Source of the DNA: Hymenobacter duratus
Lineage (GTDB): Bacteria > Bacteroidota > Bacteroidia > Cytophagales > Hymenobacteraceae
Assembly (NCBI RefSeq): GCF_014698995.1
Contig: NZ_JACWZZ010000001.1
Coordinates: 372,001-436,000, forward strand
DNA length: 64,000 nt
Direction: 5' to 3'
The translations under genes were made by a program, and so were the position numbers. Shown here piece by piece: positions 53,131-62,016 of this stretch; within the stretch, counting starts at the first letter, position 1, and each line of letters opens with the position of its first letter. The notes under the pieces are model-generated. The model ran no database searches. It was given only the letters and a program-made list of their open reading frames with translations, and was not told the origin of the DNA.

Positions 53131-54513
53131 ATGCGCCACTTCTCTGCCTTTCCCCGCCTGCTGCCCGCTTTGGGCCTGATCCTGCTGCTACTGCCCGGCT
53201 GCTACTCCCGTTCCGATATGAAATCGGAGGAAGGAGCCACCGCTACCAGCAAATCGACAACCGAAACGCCTGCAACTGCGCCACCCGAAGAAGCGCCGGT
53301 AGCAGGACCAGCTGAAGATGCTTCTGACGTAGTAAGCGGCACAGCGGCACAGCCGCTGCAGGCCGTAAACGTGTTTCTGGAAGTGTCAGGCTCTATGGAG
53401 GGCTTCATGCCTAAAACCGGCGCCAGCGGCGAAAACACCAAGTTTCAGCAGCACATAGCGCAGTTGCTGTCAGAAATAAACCGCACCTCGTCGGCACGGC
53501 AAAAAACGTTTTACCGCATCAAGGAGAAGCCTTACAAAGATACGTACCAGGGTATTTCCGCAACGGTGCGAAGTGGTATTCAGCAGCCGGCTAAAAGCAC
53601 CGATATTCCGTCAGTGCTGGACACGCTGATGAGCCAGTACTACCAGCCGGGCACCGTGAGCGTGCTGATTTCTGACTTCATTTACTCGCCAAAAAACGCC
53701 GGCGCAATTCCCTACATCAAAACCGATATTACCGACGCTCTGACTCGTAGCGGCAGCCACCCGGACAGAGCCGTATCGGTGTATGGGTATACCTCCGACT
53801 TCCGGGGAACCTATTATCCGGCGCTGGTAGCAGCCGGCAAGAAAACCAACTGCTGCGACACCGAAATACCATATTACATTTGGGTAGTGGGCCCCGCGGA
53901 TGCCGTACGCCGCTTCGATGCCGCGTTGCTGGAGCAGCAACCATCTAAGCAGGCGCATTTCGGCGTCACGTATCCGCGCCCCGGCTACTCATTACTCAGC
54001 AAGTATCAAAACAAAGGCAGCTGGTACTACGGCGACGCCGGAGCCAGCAAGCGCAACGCTGATGCTTATCGAGTAGTAGCTGTTTCGGATGCCTCGGTTC
54101 AGCAGCCCGTAGAGTTTGTGGTCGGCATGAACCTCGGCCAGCTTCCCAGCCAGTACCGGGAAGTAGGGTATCTCAAGCAGAACCTGACGCTGCAGGGCGT
54201 AGACACGGATGCCAAGCTACTCGACGTAACGGCTGCCACCGACCAGACCAAAGCCAGCAGCGGCCCGGAGAGTAAATTCACTCATTTCGCTAAAATCCGC
54301 TTGACGAAACCGCCCAAAGCAGCTCGTCCGCTGGTGCTAAAGCTCCAGGACCAGCGCCCGGCCTGGGTAGCCCAGTGGACCACGAAAAACGACGCCACGC
54401 CTGCCTCCAAAACCTTCGCTTTAAGTAGTTTGCTTGACGGATTGGAGCCGCAAGTGGAAGGCGACAAGCGCCCTGTATTCGAGCTCCCGCTTACACTGCA
54501 ACCGGGAGAATAG
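53131..54513 (+). CDS. vWA-like lipoprotein, first gene of the tubulin/actin/stator cluster
   Basis: A 460-residue lipoprotein (LPALGLILLLLPGCYS; start ATG at 53131). Its N-terminal linker is rich in Ala/Pro/Thr. The von Willebrand-A-like domain starts near residue 82 with VNVFLEVSGSMEGFMPK, where the MIDAS DxSxS is ExSxS; VSVLISDFIYSPKNAGAIPY (175-195) is the second strand/DF region. Middle parts carry CCDTEIPYYIWVVGPADAVR and the C-terminal part is beta-rich. It should sit in the outer or inner membrane leaflet and could be the envelope-side partner of the stator-like proteins encoded downstream. I know of no named family. Confidence 0.75.
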   Translation: MRHFSAFPRLLPALGLILLLLPGCYSRSDMKSEEGATATSKSTTETPATAPPEEAPVAGPAEDASDVVSGTAAQPLQAVNVFLEVSGSMEGFMPKTGASGENTKFQQHIAQLLSEINRTSSARQKTFYRIKEKPYKDTYQGISATVRSGIQQPAKSTDIPSVLDTLMSQYYQPGTVSVLISDFIYSPKNAGAIPYIKTDITDALTRSGSHPDRAVSVYGYTSDFRGTYYPALVAAGKKTNCCDTEIPYYIWVVGPADAVRRFDAALLEQQPSKQAHFGVTYPRPGYSLLSKYQNKGSWYYGDAGASKRNADAYRVVAVSDASVQQPVEFVVGMNLGQLPSQYREVGYLKQNLTLQGVDTDAKLLDVTAATDQTKASSGPESKFTHFAKIRLTKPPKAARPLVLKLQDQRPAWVAQWTTKNDATPASKTFALSSLLDGLEPQVEGDKRPVFELPLTLQPGE

Positions 54514-54690
54514 TGTAGCGCAAGGCGCCGGCTCTTCGTATACCCGGACGGCTACTCTGGCTTCATTGGCACGATAGTCGTTCATTAGCGTGGCAAAGCA
54601 GCAGGCACAACCTTATGCTGCGCCCAACAATTTCGTTCCACTCTCTTCGTTCCATGCTTCGCCGGTCAAGCACTGGCGCCATCCTTCTCC

Positions 54691-55083
54691 ATGAAAGCAC
54701 TCTTCCGCTCCATCTACGAACTCATCGGCGCCCCCCAACCACCCGCCGACACCCCCGTGTACCGCGACGTGATATTTCCCAACATCGGCTTGCTCAATCT
54801 GGGTATCTCGCTGGCAATGGTAGTCGTATTTTACTACCTCATCAACCGGGCTATGGGAGTGGCTACGTTCAACAAGGGGCGTCACTGGGCTATTTTTCTG
54901 GTTCTGAACGGCCTGATTGCCTTCTTGGTAACCGTGTGGCAGACCAGTGCCCAGCAGGTCACCGACCACAGCTACATCTACTGGTTGGCCACCTGGAACG
55001 CCATTTTGGGCATGTTCTGGTTTTTCCTGTTCTCCGTACTGCTCAAGCGCGGCTCTACCAACGCTAGTACGACTCCGTTTTAA
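54691..55083 (+). CDS. Three-helix membrane protein (cluster component)
   Basis: A 130-residue protein with an amphipathic N-terminus (MKALFRSIYELIGAPQPP) and three hydrophobic helices (LLNLGISLAMVVVFYYLINR, AIFLVLNGLIAFLVTVWQTS, YWLATWNAILGMFWFFLFSV) and a polar tail. Not in any family I recognise. Its position between the vWA lipoprotein and the tubulin-like gene in the same orientation suggests it belongs to the cluster, for example as a membrane platform. Confidence 0.7.
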   Translation: MKALFRSIYELIGAPQPPADTPVYRDVIFPNIGLLNLGISLAMVVVFYYLINRAMGVATFNKGRHWAIFLVLNGLIAFLVTVWQTSAQQVTDHSYIYWLATWNAILGMFWFFLFSVLLKRGSTNASTTPF

Positions 55084-55198
55084 ATCACAGATGTTGCTGG
55101 TGTAAGGATTACACAGATTGCGGCGAGGCTTGCTTGAGTTGTCGGCTGCCTGGGTAATCAATCAGCGAAATCAATCTTAATCTGCAAAATCTGCGATT
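55083..55198. repeat. Imperfect inverted repeat in the spacer before the tubulin-like gene
   Basis: 55083-55102 (AATCACAGATGTTGCTGGTG) pairs inverted with 55179-55198 (AATCTGCAAAATCTGCGATT), 15 of 20 positions, plus a small internal dyad GTGTAA...TTACAC. It ends 1 bp before the tubulin-like ATG, so it includes the ribosome-binding region. Confidence 0.5.
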
Positions 55199-55199
55199 C

Positions 55200-56648
55200 A
55201 TGGCTAAACTCTTTTTATTCGGTATTGGCGGCACGGGCTCCCGCGTGATTCGCTCGCTCACGATGTTGCTGGCGGCGGGCGTGGAACTGCCTAACTGCGA
55301 CCGGGTGGTGCCCATCATCATCGACCCCGATGCCCACAACGGCGACATGAACCGCACGGTGCAGCTGCTGCAGAGCTACCAGCAGATCTACAAGCGCCTC
55401 GGTCCCCGCGAGGAAGGCTTCTTCAAGACCGATATCAGCACGCTGAGCGGCATTTCGCAGGACGTGAACGGCTCGGTGAAGGATACCTTCATCTTCGATT
55501 TCGGCGGCATCAACCAAAGTTTCCGGCAGTACCTGAGCTACGACGGCCTATCCGTTGACTCCAAGGGCCTCGTAGATTTGCTCTTCACCCAAGATAACCT
55601 GGAAAGCCCGCTGACTATCGGTTTCCGCGGCTCGCCCAATGTAGGCAGCATCGTGCTGAACAAGCTGGTGGAAAGCCCGGAAATGCGGTTTTTTGCCGAT
55701 AACTTCCAGGACGGCGACCGGGTGTTCTTCGTGTCGAGCATCTTCGGCGGTACGGGCGCGGCGGGCTTCCCGCTGATGCTCAAGAACCTGAAGGACTCGA
55801 ACACCCGTCTTAGCAACGCCCGCTACCTGCGCGACGCGCCCACCGGGGCCGTGACGGTGATGCCCTACTTCGCCCTCCAGAGCGAGGACAACGCCGTCAT
55901 CGACTCCAACAACTTCCTCACCAAGACCAAGGCGGCGCTCAGCTACTACGAGCACAACCTGCAGGGCCTCGACGCGCTGTACTACCTCGCCGACACGCCC
56001 GATACGCCCTACGAAAACCAGCCCGGCGGCACTCAGCAGAAGAACAAGGCACACGTAATTGAGCTGCTAGCGGCCCTCAGTATTGTGGATTTCATGCGCT
56101 ACTCGCCCGCCGAGCTACGCACCGGCGGCCCGCACTTCCACGAGTACGGCCTGCAGACCGACGCGCCGGAAATCCAGTTCAGCCACCTGCCCGATGAGTC
56201 GCGCGAAATCATTGCCAAGCAGCTCACGCAGTTCCTGTACTTCACGCGCTACCACAAGCAGCACCTGCCCACCGATAAAGCGCCCTACGCCGACAACCTG
56301 AAGCTGGACTACGCCATGCGCAACGAGCCCATCTTCCGGGAGCTGAACACCTTCCTGCACAGCCAGGATATGGGCGTGGACCAGTGGCTGCAGGAGCTGG
56401 CCCAGAACCGCCGCGCCTTCCGCCCCTTCGACCTGCAGACCGACGACTTCAACGCCATGATTCTGGGCAAGCCGGTGGAAAAGAAGTGGAACGACTTCTT
56501 CAACAAAGGCCTCAGCCACAACTACCTGCTCGACAACCTCAACAAAACCGAGAAGTCCATCCAGGAACCCGACAACTTCCGCAAGCTGCTGGAGCTGTTC
56601 TATGATGTGACCGATAAGGCGTTTGAGGAGAAGGTGAAGGTGGTGTAG
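55200..56648 (+). CDS. Tubulin/FtsZ-superfamily protein
   Basis: A 482-residue cytoplasmic protein. N-terminal glycine loop FLFGIGGTGSRVIRSLTML, an IIIDPDAHNGDMNRT segment in the T2/T3 position, and, at about residues 176-190, SSIFGGTGAAGFPLMLKNL, which fits the tubulin signature GGGTG(S/T)G-like loop. The C-terminal half is helical. The family is close to the 'tubulin-like' proteins found in various bacteria (Pfam Tubulin_2), beyond FtsZ and TubZ. It may form GTP-dependent filaments. It is directly upstream of a large actin/Hsp70-fold ATPase, a pairing I do not know from described systems. Confidence 0.75.
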   Translation: MAKLFLFGIGGTGSRVIRSLTMLLAAGVELPNCDRVVPIIIDPDAHNGDMNRTVQLLQSYQQIYKRLGPREEGFFKTDISTLSGISQDVNGSVKDTFIFDFGGINQSFRQYLSYDGLSVDSKGLVDLLFTQDNLESPLTIGFRGSPNVGSIVLNKLVESPEMRFFADNFQDGDRVFFVSSIFGGTGAAGFPLMLKNLKDSNTRLSNARYLRDAPTGAVTVMPYFALQSEDNAVIDSNNFLTKTKAALSYYEHNLQGLDALYYLADTPDTPYENQPGGTQQKNKAHVIELLAALSIVDFMRYSPAELRTGGPHFHEYGLQTDAPEIQFSHLPDESREIIAKQLTQFLYFTRYHKQHLPTDKAPYADNLKLDYAMRNEPIFRELNTFLHSQDMGVDQWLQELAQNRRAFRPFDLQTDDFNAMILGKPVEKKWNDFFNKGLSHNYLLDNLNKTEKSIQEPDNFRKLLELFYDVTDKAFEEKVKVV

Positions 56649-56650
56649 CT

Positions 56651-56793
56651 GCCTCACCCCCCGGCCCCCCTCTCCTTCAGAGAGGGGGAGCCACGGCGGC
56701 GCGAATTCTCCGGTATCAATTAGTCAGAAACACAAAGAAAAATCCTCCAGAACGCACCCCCTCTCTGAAGGAGAGGGGGCCGGGGGGTGAGGC
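56651..56793. repeat. Inverted repeat element between tubulin-like and actin-like genes
   Basis: Long C/G-rich arms 56651-56688 and 56757-56793 (core GGGGGTGAGGC and its complement GCCTCACCCCC) pair with one indel around a roughly 68-bp A/T-richer centre. The right arm ends 5 bp before the ATG of the next gene. Confidence 0.85.
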
Positions 56794-56798
56794 AACCA

Positions 56799-59700
56799 AT
56801 GGCCAAAGTCCTTCGCTTACACAACAACGGCTCCCAGCAGGTACAGGGCTGGCAGAAAACCGCCCCCGTCACCAGCACCGAAATCAACACCGTGACCGAC
56901 CCCGCGGGGGGCAAGTCGCGCAATTTGGCGGTGAGCATCCCGACGCCGTTTGCGCGGATGCACCTGTTTGAAACGGCCTTTGATTTCCTGGCCCGGGAGG
57001 GGCAGCGCAACCCCGGCTCGGTGTACCACGAGCTGACCACGCACTTCTGGGATTTGCTGGAGCTGCTCTATAATTACCACCTCTACACCCAGGCCGGCCG
57101 CAAAATCACGCTGCGCCGCTGGAATGCCGAGGCCGAAATCCGCCGGATGCGTCAGGACGAGGGCACGCGCCTGCTGGGCGAAACCCTGCAGCTGTACATG
57201 CAGGACGAGCGTTTCCGCGACTTCTCCGACATGTACCTAGTGTACTATGATTCGCCGGAGCTGGCGGGCGGCACGCGCCTGCTGGGCGGTACCTCGCCGC
57301 TGACCATCCTATTCACCGGCCCCGCCGTGACGCCCCTGGACCTGGAGCGGCCCCAGGCCCGCGGCCACTACTTCGACCAGCAAACTGTGCTGCTCGAAGA
57401 CCGGGACCCGCAGTTTCGGGAGTTTGTGTACGAGCTGTTCCTGGCCTATCCGCAGCTGCAGCGCCGCGAGTTTGCCGGCAGCGTGTACGCCGGCCTCGAC
57501 CGCTCGAAAATCAACCAGCTCCAGATGCAGGGCGACCGGAGTGCCCAGCAGTTTGCCGCCCGCTACCCGGCCTTGGCCGACGTGCAGGGCAACCTGGTGA
57601 GCGTGAAAGGCGTGCCCCTGCCCGGCCGCGCCGACCAGTCGGCCGTGACCAGTTCCGACCTGTTCATCCAGCCCACCCGCGAATCGACGACGGGCCGGCC
57701 GCGCCCGTTGGTGCTGCGCCCGAACCTGACGATGCCCGGCGCCAACTACCTCAACGGCCAGCCCTGGGACGACCGCACGCCGGTGCCTTACTACGACGAA
57801 GTGGCCCTGGAAAGCCGCGTGCTGCCCGGCAAAGGCTTCAAGTACCCGTACCTCACGGTGGGCGACCTGCTGGAAGACTCTTTGGTGGAACTGCCCTACG
57901 AGCTGAATACGCAGCGTTTCCACACTGGCAAAGTCACGTTCCAGTACGGGGCTGACGGCCAGGGCCGGGCGCGCTTCCCCTACCTGCTGCCGCTGAAACA
58001 GGCGTTTTTCGAGTACTTCACTGAAAACGAGCTGGCCGAATTGCTCACCTTCACCATCGACCTGAGCCACGTGCGCGTGCAGTTGCGGGTGCCGGTGCAA
58101 GCGGGCCGCTTCATCACCTTCGAGCGCAGCTACTACCACAATCCGCAGAACCCCAAGGATGCCCAGGGCCGCGAGATTCTGGAGAAGGGCCGCATTGTGA
58201 AAGCCGCCGTGGGCGTGGGCGTGTTCCCGTTCTACAAGGTGCGCTACCAGCCCGAGTACAACGACCTCTACAAGGTGATGCTGGTGGATGCCGACAACGC
58301 GCCCACTATGCTCAACCGCCGCTACGACCTCACGTTTTTTGTGAACGGGGAGCGAATCACGGAGCAGGGAGCCGCCCGCCGCGCCACCCGCTACGAGCGC
58401 ACCCAGAAAAGCATGGCCACTGCCGGCAGCACCTACTATGAAGTCACCGGCACCCATTTCGACCTCGCCGAGCTGACCTGCCCGCCCGCCACCATCGGCG
58501 CGGAGCCGGCCCGGGGCCTGCTGGTGCCGCGCTGGCGCGAGCTGGACCGCGGCACCCGCCGCTTCACGTTTGCTGTCGACTTCGGCACCACCAATACCCA
58601 CATTGCCTACGCCGATTCGCCGAGCGCCCACCCGCGCCCGCTCACCATCGGCGAGGCCGATGTGCAGGTGGAGTGGCTGCACGCGCCGGTAGCTGACCAA
58701 GGCCTTTCGGCCGCGCAACGCTACCGTACCGGGGCCGGCCAGATCTGGGACAACATTGCCACGCTGCAAAACCGGGAGTTTGTGCCCTCGTTCGTGGGCG
58801 AAGGCGGCTCGGTGTATGAGTTTCCGATTCGGACGGCCGTGTGCGAAACCACGTCGTTTGCCAATGAGCCCGCCAAGGTGCTCAGCAACATCAACATCGG
58901 CTTCAGCATCAACACCGAAAACACGGCCGAGCTGCCCCAGAACCGCTTCATCACCAACCTGAAATGGTCGGCGGAGTTGGATCCGCAGGGCGTGTCGCGC
59001 ATTGAGGCATTCTTCCGGGAAATTCTGCTGCTGCTGCGTCATAAGGCGGCGCTGCACGGCGGCATTCTGGAGGATACCCGCGTGGTGTGGTTTGCGCCGC
59101 TGAGCTTCGATGGATTCCTGCGCAACCAGTTCCAGCAGGTCTGGGACGAGTCGTTCCGGCAGGTATTCAAGGCCAACCGCCCCACCATTTGCCTCACCGA
59201 ATCGGTGGCGCCCTACTACTACCTCACCGCCACCAACCAGGTAGTGCCCAACCGCGACGAAAACGTGGTGAACATCGACATCGGTGGCGGTACCACCGAT
59301 TTGCTGCTCTTCGCCGACCAGAAACCCGCCTACAGCACCTCGTTCCGCTTCGCCGGCGACGACCTGTGGGGCGACGGCTACGCCCGCGTGCAGGGCGCGC
59401 CCAAGCAGAACGGCTTACTGCGCCTCGGCGTGGGCCACGTAGAAAGCCTGCCCGACTCCGAGCAAAACCAGGAGTATAAAGGCTACCTGCGCGCCGCCCT
59501 CAGCAACACCGATTTCGGCTCCGCCGACGTGACCAGCCTGCTGTTCAAGTACGATGATGCCCTGCGCTTCACCCAGGCTTTGGGCCTCGGCAAGGGCCGG
59601 CAGCTGCGGGTGCTGTTCTACCTGCACTACACCAGCATCATCTACCACACGGCCCAGCTCACCAAACACCTCGGCCTGAAAACGCCGCGCTACCTCTGCT

Positions 59701-60263
59701 TCTCGGGCAAAGGCAGCCTCTACCTGCGCCTGCTGGCTGGCGGCAGCTCCCTGGTGGCCATTGAGAAGATTACGAAGGCCATTTTCCAGGCCGTGACGGG
59801 CGTGGAGCCGCCCCACAACTTCCGCGTCATCCTGGCCGACAATCCCAAGGAAGCCACCACCAACGGTGGCGTGCTATTCGAGGAGAAAACCACCACCGAC
59901 TACGACAACATCAAGCCCGTGAAGTACAGCGGCGCAGTAGAAGGCACCGAGCTCAACCAGCAACGCCTGAAACTGAATCAGGTAGATGCCGAGCTGAAAA
60001 ACACGGTGCTCGACAACGTGCGCAACTACCTCACCCTGGTGCTGGAAGGCGACGACGTAGCGCCCTACCTGCGCGAAGTAGGCGTGGACGTGGACCGTCA
60101 GCGCGTAAAAGACATCCTGCTCCGCGAAATCGAGGACAGCCTGAGCCTGGGCCTGCACCAGTTCCAGCGCCAGCTTTCCTCCGACGAAACCCTGCCCGAA
60201 ACTCTGTTCTTCCTGCCGTTGAAACAGGCCTTATACAACCTGAGCCGCGAGTTGCAGGCGTAG
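56799..60263 (+). CDS. Large actin/Hsp70-fold ATPase with novel N-terminal region
   Basis: A 1154-residue protein. Residues 1-585 form an unrecognised, probably mixed alpha/beta region. From about 588 the ASKHA ATPase starts: FTFAVDFGTTNTHIAYA (phosphate 1), VNIDIGGGTTDLLLF (phosphate 2, about 823-837) and the adenosine region CFSGKGSLYLRLLAGGSS (about 965-982). The final 100 residues are helical. Start chosen at ATG 56799 (MAKVLRLHNNGSQQVQGW); a GTG at 56787 lies inside a repeat arm. It resembles Hsp70/MreB-like proteins and not classical DnaK, which is shorter and has a C-terminal substrate domain. It probably works with the adjacent tubulin-like protein. Confidence 0.8.
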   Translation: MAKVLRLHNNGSQQVQGWQKTAPVTSTEINTVTDPAGGKSRNLAVSIPTPFARMHLFETAFDFLAREGQRNPGSVYHELTTHFWDLLELLYNYHLYTQAGRKITLRRWNAEAEIRRMRQDEGTRLLGETLQLYMQDERFRDFSDMYLVYYDSPELAGGTRLLGGTSPLTILFTGPAVTPLDLERPQARGHYFDQQTVLLEDRDPQFREFVYELFLAYPQLQRREFAGSVYAGLDRSKINQLQMQGDRSAQQFAARYPALADVQGNLVSVKGVPLPGRADQSAVTSSDLFIQPTRESTTGRPRPLVLRPNLTMPGANYLNGQPWDDRTPVPYYDEVALESRVLPGKGFKYPYLTVGDLLEDSLVELPYELNTQRFHTGKVTFQYGADGQGRARFPYLLPLKQAFFEYFTENELAELLTFTIDLSHVRVQLRVPVQAGRFITFERSYYHNPQNPKDAQGREILEKGRIVKAAVGVGVFPFYKVRYQPEYNDLYKVMLVDADNAPTMLNRRYDLTFFVNGERITEQGAARRATRYERTQKSMATAGSTYYEVTGTHFDLAELTCPPATIGAEPARGLLVPRWRELDRGTRRFTFAVDFGTTNTHIAYADSPSAHPRPLTIGEADVQVEWLHAPVADQGLSAAQRYRTGAGQIWDNIATLQNREFVPSFVGEGGSVYEFPIRTAVCETTSFANEPAKVLSNINIGFSINTENTAELPQNRFITNLKWSAELDPQGVSRIEAFFREILLLLRHKAALHGGILEDTRVVWFAPLSFDGFLRNQFQQVWDESFRQVFKANRPTICLTESVAPYYYLTATNQVVPNRDENVVNIDIGGGTTDLLLFADQKPAYSTSFRFAGDDLWGDGYARVQGAPKQNGLLRLGVGHVESLPDSEQNQEYKGYLRAALSNTDFGSADVTSLLFKYDDALRFTQALGLGKGRQLRVLFYLHYTSIIYHTAQLTKHLGLKTPRYLCFSGKGSLYLRLLAGGSSLVAIEKITKAIFQAVTGVEPPHNFRVILADNPKEATTNGGVLFEEKTTTDYDNIKPVKYSGAVEGTELNQQRLKLNQVDAELKNTVLDNVRNYLTLVLEGDDVAPYLREVGVDVDRQRVKDILLREIEDSLSLGLHQFQRQLSSDETLPETLFFLPLKQALYNLSRELQA

Positions 60264-60281
60264 ATCAAGCAGGACAACGAG

Positions 60282-60311
60282 TTGTGGGTATAAAATAGTT
60301 AAGTACGTTTA
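60282..60311 (+). promoter_or_regulatory. Bacteroidota-type promoter candidate
   Basis: TTG (60282-60284), 19 nt, then TACGTTTA (60304-60311, one mismatch to TAnnTTTG). The next ATG is at 60378. It suggests an internal promoter in the cluster. Confidence 0.45.
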
Positions 60312-60377
60312 GCCATTCTTGATCGAAACTGGATGCTAACACCAGCTTCGCTTCTTTCTGCTCCCTACCCAACACTT

Positions 60378-61883
60378 ATGACTCTTTCCCGTCGCGCTGC
60401 CTCCTTGCTTTCTGGCCTGCTGCTGCTCGCAGTGAGCAGCCATGCTCAAACGCCTCTCGGCAAGCCTACGCTGGATGAGCAGAAGGTGCAGGTATGGTGT
60501 GCTACAGCCAGATTCGTGTATGAAGACACCGGCCGGCCCAACCTCAAGAACTCGCTGCAGTGTGGTAGTTCGCTGAAGGCGTTTGAGAACAGCATCAAGC
60601 CCGACAGCCAGCGTGTATACAGTGCCTTGTATCAGCCCCTGGAAGGCCGTGGCACTATGTACCAGGGGTTGGGTTCCGACCCATCGAGGCTGCAGAAGCT
60701 GACCACGGAAATTATTAATCGGTTGAAGTCGTCCCCGGCCCGCCGTGCAAACCCAGCCCGGATGCAGCGCCTAGCCACGCTGGAAACCGCGCTTAGTAAC
60801 TACGTGCAGAACGGTACGCCTATCGGCGACTTAGCTGCCGCAGAATCAGCAACCTCGGATGTAACGGATACGACGACGAATCTGGATGCCGGAGCGCCGG
60901 AAGTATCAGGCGACGCCGGACTGTCGGAAGCGGGTGTAGCAGTTCCTCAGGCCGCAGCCAGCACTGGGGCAGGGGAGAGCCTGATGAATAAGTTTTTTGG
61001 GCCTCTGGCCCTGATTCTGTCTTTGCTGAGCCTGGTACTTTATGCGCTGATGCGCAAGAGCCTCGCAGGATTTCAAAAAGAGATGAGTGCCCGAATCGAC
61101 CGCCGGCGGGAGGAAATTTCGGCGTTGCAAAGCGCGCCGACTACCGGCGGCAGTAAACCCGCAGACCGCCTGACTCCCGCACAATTGCGCGAAGTAGAAA
61201 GCCTTGTGCAGCAGCGCGTAGAGGAGGAAATGAAGAAGATACGTGGAAACCAAGTGAACAGAGCTTCAACTGCAGGCCATGCTGCCCGCCCGGTTTCTGC
61301 CACCAGCAGCAAGCCTGCGCCGCCAACGCCGCCTGTCAATCGGCCGGCGCCGGTTGCTGCACCTGTCCAGCAGCCACCTGCTCCGGCTGAGCCTGTTGCA
61401 CCAGCCGCTACGGCCTATTCGGCCCCGGAGCCACCGACGGAAGTACCCGTAGCGCCGCCAGTGCCTGCTAGCCCACCCACCGCGTCACTACACGAGGACT
61501 TCAATAATCTGGTGCCGCCGGTGCAACTTCCGGCTCCCGAGCCATACGTTACGCCAACGCCCATGAATCATGCGCGCTACGTGAAAGTTCCTGTCAACGG
61601 AGCCTTCAACGAGTACGACCTGACGGATGAGCCCCAACACGACAGCATCTACGAAATTCGGTTGAACCCGCAGCAGCCGGAAACCGCTACGTTCCGCGTG
61701 ACGTCAAACTCTGCAGTGTATGCTTATGCTATTCAGAGTGCCCAGTACTCGTTGCGGGAAGCCTGCGTATATCAGCAGCCAACCGGACCGGTTTCGCGCA
61801 TCGTGAACGAGAAAGACGGAGTGCTGCGCAAAGTGGCCGGCAACTGGCAAATTGAGCAAAAGGCCGCTATTCGGTTTGAATAG
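60378..61883 (+). CDS. Exported single-pass membrane protein with Pro-rich linker (cluster scaffold)
   Basis: A 501-residue protein: signal peptide (MTLSRRAASLLSGLLLLAVS), a roughly 150-residue N-terminal domain with two Cys (VWCATARF and LQCGSSLKAF), linker, one membrane helix at about 205-225 (PLALILSLLSLVLYALM), a coiled-coil segment (EVESLVQQRVEEEMKKIRGN), a Pro/Ala-rich stretch (about 310-390) and a C-terminal beta-rich domain from about 395 (HARYVKVPVNGAFNEYDLTD ... IEQKAAIRFE). Topology is periplasmic N-domain, then cytoplasmic coiled coil and C-domain, which could link the envelope side to the filament proteins. No known family. Confidence 0.72.
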   Translation: MTLSRRAASLLSGLLLLAVSSHAQTPLGKPTLDEQKVQVWCATARFVYEDTGRPNLKNSLQCGSSLKAFENSIKPDSQRVYSALYQPLEGRGTMYQGLGSDPSRLQKLTTEIINRLKSSPARRANPARMQRLATLETALSNYVQNGTPIGDLAAAESATSDVTDTTTNLDAGAPEVSGDAGLSEAGVAVPQAAASTGAGESLMNKFFGPLALILSLLSLVLYALMRKSLAGFQKEMSARIDRRREEISALQSAPTTGGSKPADRLTPAQLREVESLVQQRVEEEMKKIRGNQVNRASTAGHAARPVSATSSKPAPPTPPVNRPAPVAAPVQQPPAPAEPVAPAATAYSAPEPPTEVPVAPPVPASPPTASLHEDFNNLVPPVQLPAPEPYVTPTPMNHARYVKVPVNGAFNEYDLTDEPQHDSIYEIRLNPQQPETATFRVTSNSAVYAYAIQSAQYSLREACVYQQPTGPVSRIVNEKDGVLRKVAGNWQIEQKAAIRFE

Positions 61884-61890
61884 ATTAAAA

Positions 61891-61990
61891 TCGGTCATCC
61901 TGACGAAGGAAGGACCTTAGCGCGTTGAAGCGGTTCGTACTAACGACTCGCTTTGGCATGCTAAGGTCCTTCCTTCGTCAGGATGACCGA
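61891..61990. repeat. Inverted repeat element, perfect 30-bp arms
   Basis: Arms 61891-61920 and 61961-61990 are exact inverted repeats (TCGGTCATCCTGACGAAGGA...), spacer 40 bp. It sits between the scaffold gene and the MotA-like gene. No target-site duplication is evident. Confidence 0.92.
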
Positions 61991-62016
61991 CGGAGAATGG
62001 CGTTATTTACAATTCT

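Noticed and set aside
57309..59057. 582-residue ORF antisense to the ASKHA ATPase gene
   Set aside because: Opposite frame of a gene with clear phosphate motifs; composition typical of antisense GC-rich ORFs.
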